In this document: one piece after another, positions 5,353 through 6,139 of the stretch | Layout of the letters: every line of letters starts with the position of its first letter | How positions within the stretch are numbered: the first letter of the stretch is position 1 | NCBI GenBank assembly: GCA_958445895.1 | Contig: CAUCTV010000069.1 | Span: 1 to 6,139 of the forward strand | Source: an uncultured Collinsella sp. | Lineage (GTDB): Bacteria > Actinomycetota > Coriobacteriia > Coriobacteriales > Coriobacteriaceae | DNA length: 6,139 nucleotides | Direction of reading: 5' to 3' | Notes under the pieces: generated by a model | Told to the model about the DNA's origin: nothing | Database searches by the model: none | What the model saw: the letters and a program-made list of their open reading frames with translations, nothing else | Position numbers and translations under genes: made by a program

Positions 5353-6139
5353 ATGGCACGTGTGCACAACTTCTCAGCTGGCCCGGCCGCACTGCCCACA
5401 AGCGTGCTCGCCGAGATCGCCGACGAGATGATGGACTACCGCGGTTGCGGCATGTCCGTGCTCGAGATGAGCCATCGATCTAGCATGTACCAGCAGATCA
5501 TCGACGACGCCGAGGCAACCCTACGCCGCCTGCTGAGCATCCCCGACAATTACCGTGTCCTGTTTTTGCAGGGCGGCGCCACGCTGCAGTTTGCGGGCAT
5601 CCCCATGAACCTCATGCGCCGCGGGCGCGCCGGCTACATCGTGACCGGCAACTTTGCCAACAAGGCGTACAAGGAGGCCGCCAAGTACGGCGAGGCCGTG
5701 CTGCTCGCGAGCTCCGAAGACACCAACTTCGACCGCATCCCCGACATGGCCGACATCAACGCGCGTATTGCCGCCGAGGCTGCGGGCGACGGGCTCGACT
5801 ACGTCTACATCTGCCAGAACAACACCATCTTTGGCACCATGTACCGCGAGCTGCCTAACTGCGGCGATGTGCCGCTGGTCGCCGATGTTTCGAGCTGCTT
5901 TTTGTCGCAGCCACTCGACGTCGAGCGCTACGGACTCATCTACGCCGGCGCTCAGAAAAACGCCGGCGCCGCTGGCGTGACCGTGGTCATCGTGCGCGAC
6001 GACCTGATCGCCGACGGCCCGGCCTTTGCGCAGACGCCGCAGTACATGAACCTTAAGACCCAGGCCGCCAAGGGCTCCATGCTCAACACGCCCAACACCT
6101 TTGGCATCTACGTGTGCGGCAAGGTGTTCCGTTGGGTTG
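5353..6139 (+). CDS. serC: Phosphoserine aminotransferase SerC (partial, runs off right edge)
   Basis: SerC is a pyridoxal-phosphate enzyme of serine biosynthesis. It transfers an amino group from glutamate to 3-phosphohydroxypyruvate, giving O-phosphoserine and 2-oxoglutarate; in many bacteria it also serves pyridoxine synthesis. The 262 residues seen show the family features in order: NFSAGPAALP (6-15), MSHRS (39-43), LQGGATLQFA (72-81), NNTIFGT (156-162), ADVSSCFLS (177-185, with D178 facing the cofactor ring) and AGAQKNAG (198-205, with K202 as the Schiff-base lysine), then NTPNTFGIY near the edge. The full protein is normally about 360 residues, so roughly 100 are missing beyond the window. 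It is cytosolic. The ATG is set by AGGGGG ending 9 bases upstream. GC-rich codon use resembles the antiporter gene and differs from the preceding unit. A serA neighbour beyond the edge would be usual but is not visible. Confidence 0.96.
   Translation, partial: MARVHNFSAGPAALPTSVLAEIADEMMDYRGCGMSVLEMSHRSSMYQQIIDDAEATLRRLLSIPDNYRVLFLQGGATLQFAGIPMNLMRRGRAGYIVTGNFANKAYKEAAKYGEAVLLASSEDTNFDRIPDMADINARIAAEAAGDGLDYVYICQNNTIFGTMYRELPNCGDVPLVADVSSCFLSQPLDVERYGLIYAGAQKNAGAAGVTVVIVRDDLIADGPAFAQTPQYMNLKTQAAKGSMLNTPNTFGIYVCGKVFRWV

Noticed and set aside
5654..5980. 108-residue Pro/Thr/Arg-rich frame inside serC
   Set aside because: It is an out-of-frame shadow of serC, whose catalytic residues are all in the main frame.

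Overview
The window looks like chromosome from a high-GC gut actinobacterium of the Coriobacteriia, most likely Collinsella or a close relative. This is inferred from the GC-rich third codon positions in the flanking genes, strong AGGAGG-type ribosome sites and the overall look of the proteins. No rRNA or marker gene is present to confirm it.

Left part (1-2790): a short non-coding left edge carries two copies of a CCCCGTCCCA motif. Next comes a leftward PPP-family metallophosphatase gene (96-935). A 253-base divergent control region with several short palindromes separates it from a rightward CPA1-type cation/proton antiporter (1189-2790) that has two C-terminal RCK_C domains.

Middle part (2791-5210): a small acidic conserved-looking protein is encoded leftward from a GTG start (2812-3003). 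Divergent from it is a two-gene unit with visibly lower GC. The first gene encodes an all-alpha MazG-like nucleotide pyrophosphohydrolase (3116-3475). It overlaps by 8 bases a gene for a GIY-YIG nuclease fused to a DUF2075-type superfamily 1 helicase/NTPase. That second gene is interrupted by one in-frame TAG at 4665-4667. The remaining 180 codons (4668-5210) stay open in the same frame and still encode the last helicase motifs. The unit resembles a nucleotide- and nucleic-acid-targeting defence-type cassette set between housekeeping genes, but that role is inference.

Right part (5211-6139): a 142-base gap with a likely extended -10 promoter leads into serC, phosphoserine aminotransferase, which runs off the right edge after 262 codons.

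The main point of interest is the broken, or possibly readthrough-dependent, GIY-YIG/DUF2075 gene and its coupling to the MazG-like enzyme. The other genes are ordinary in kind.
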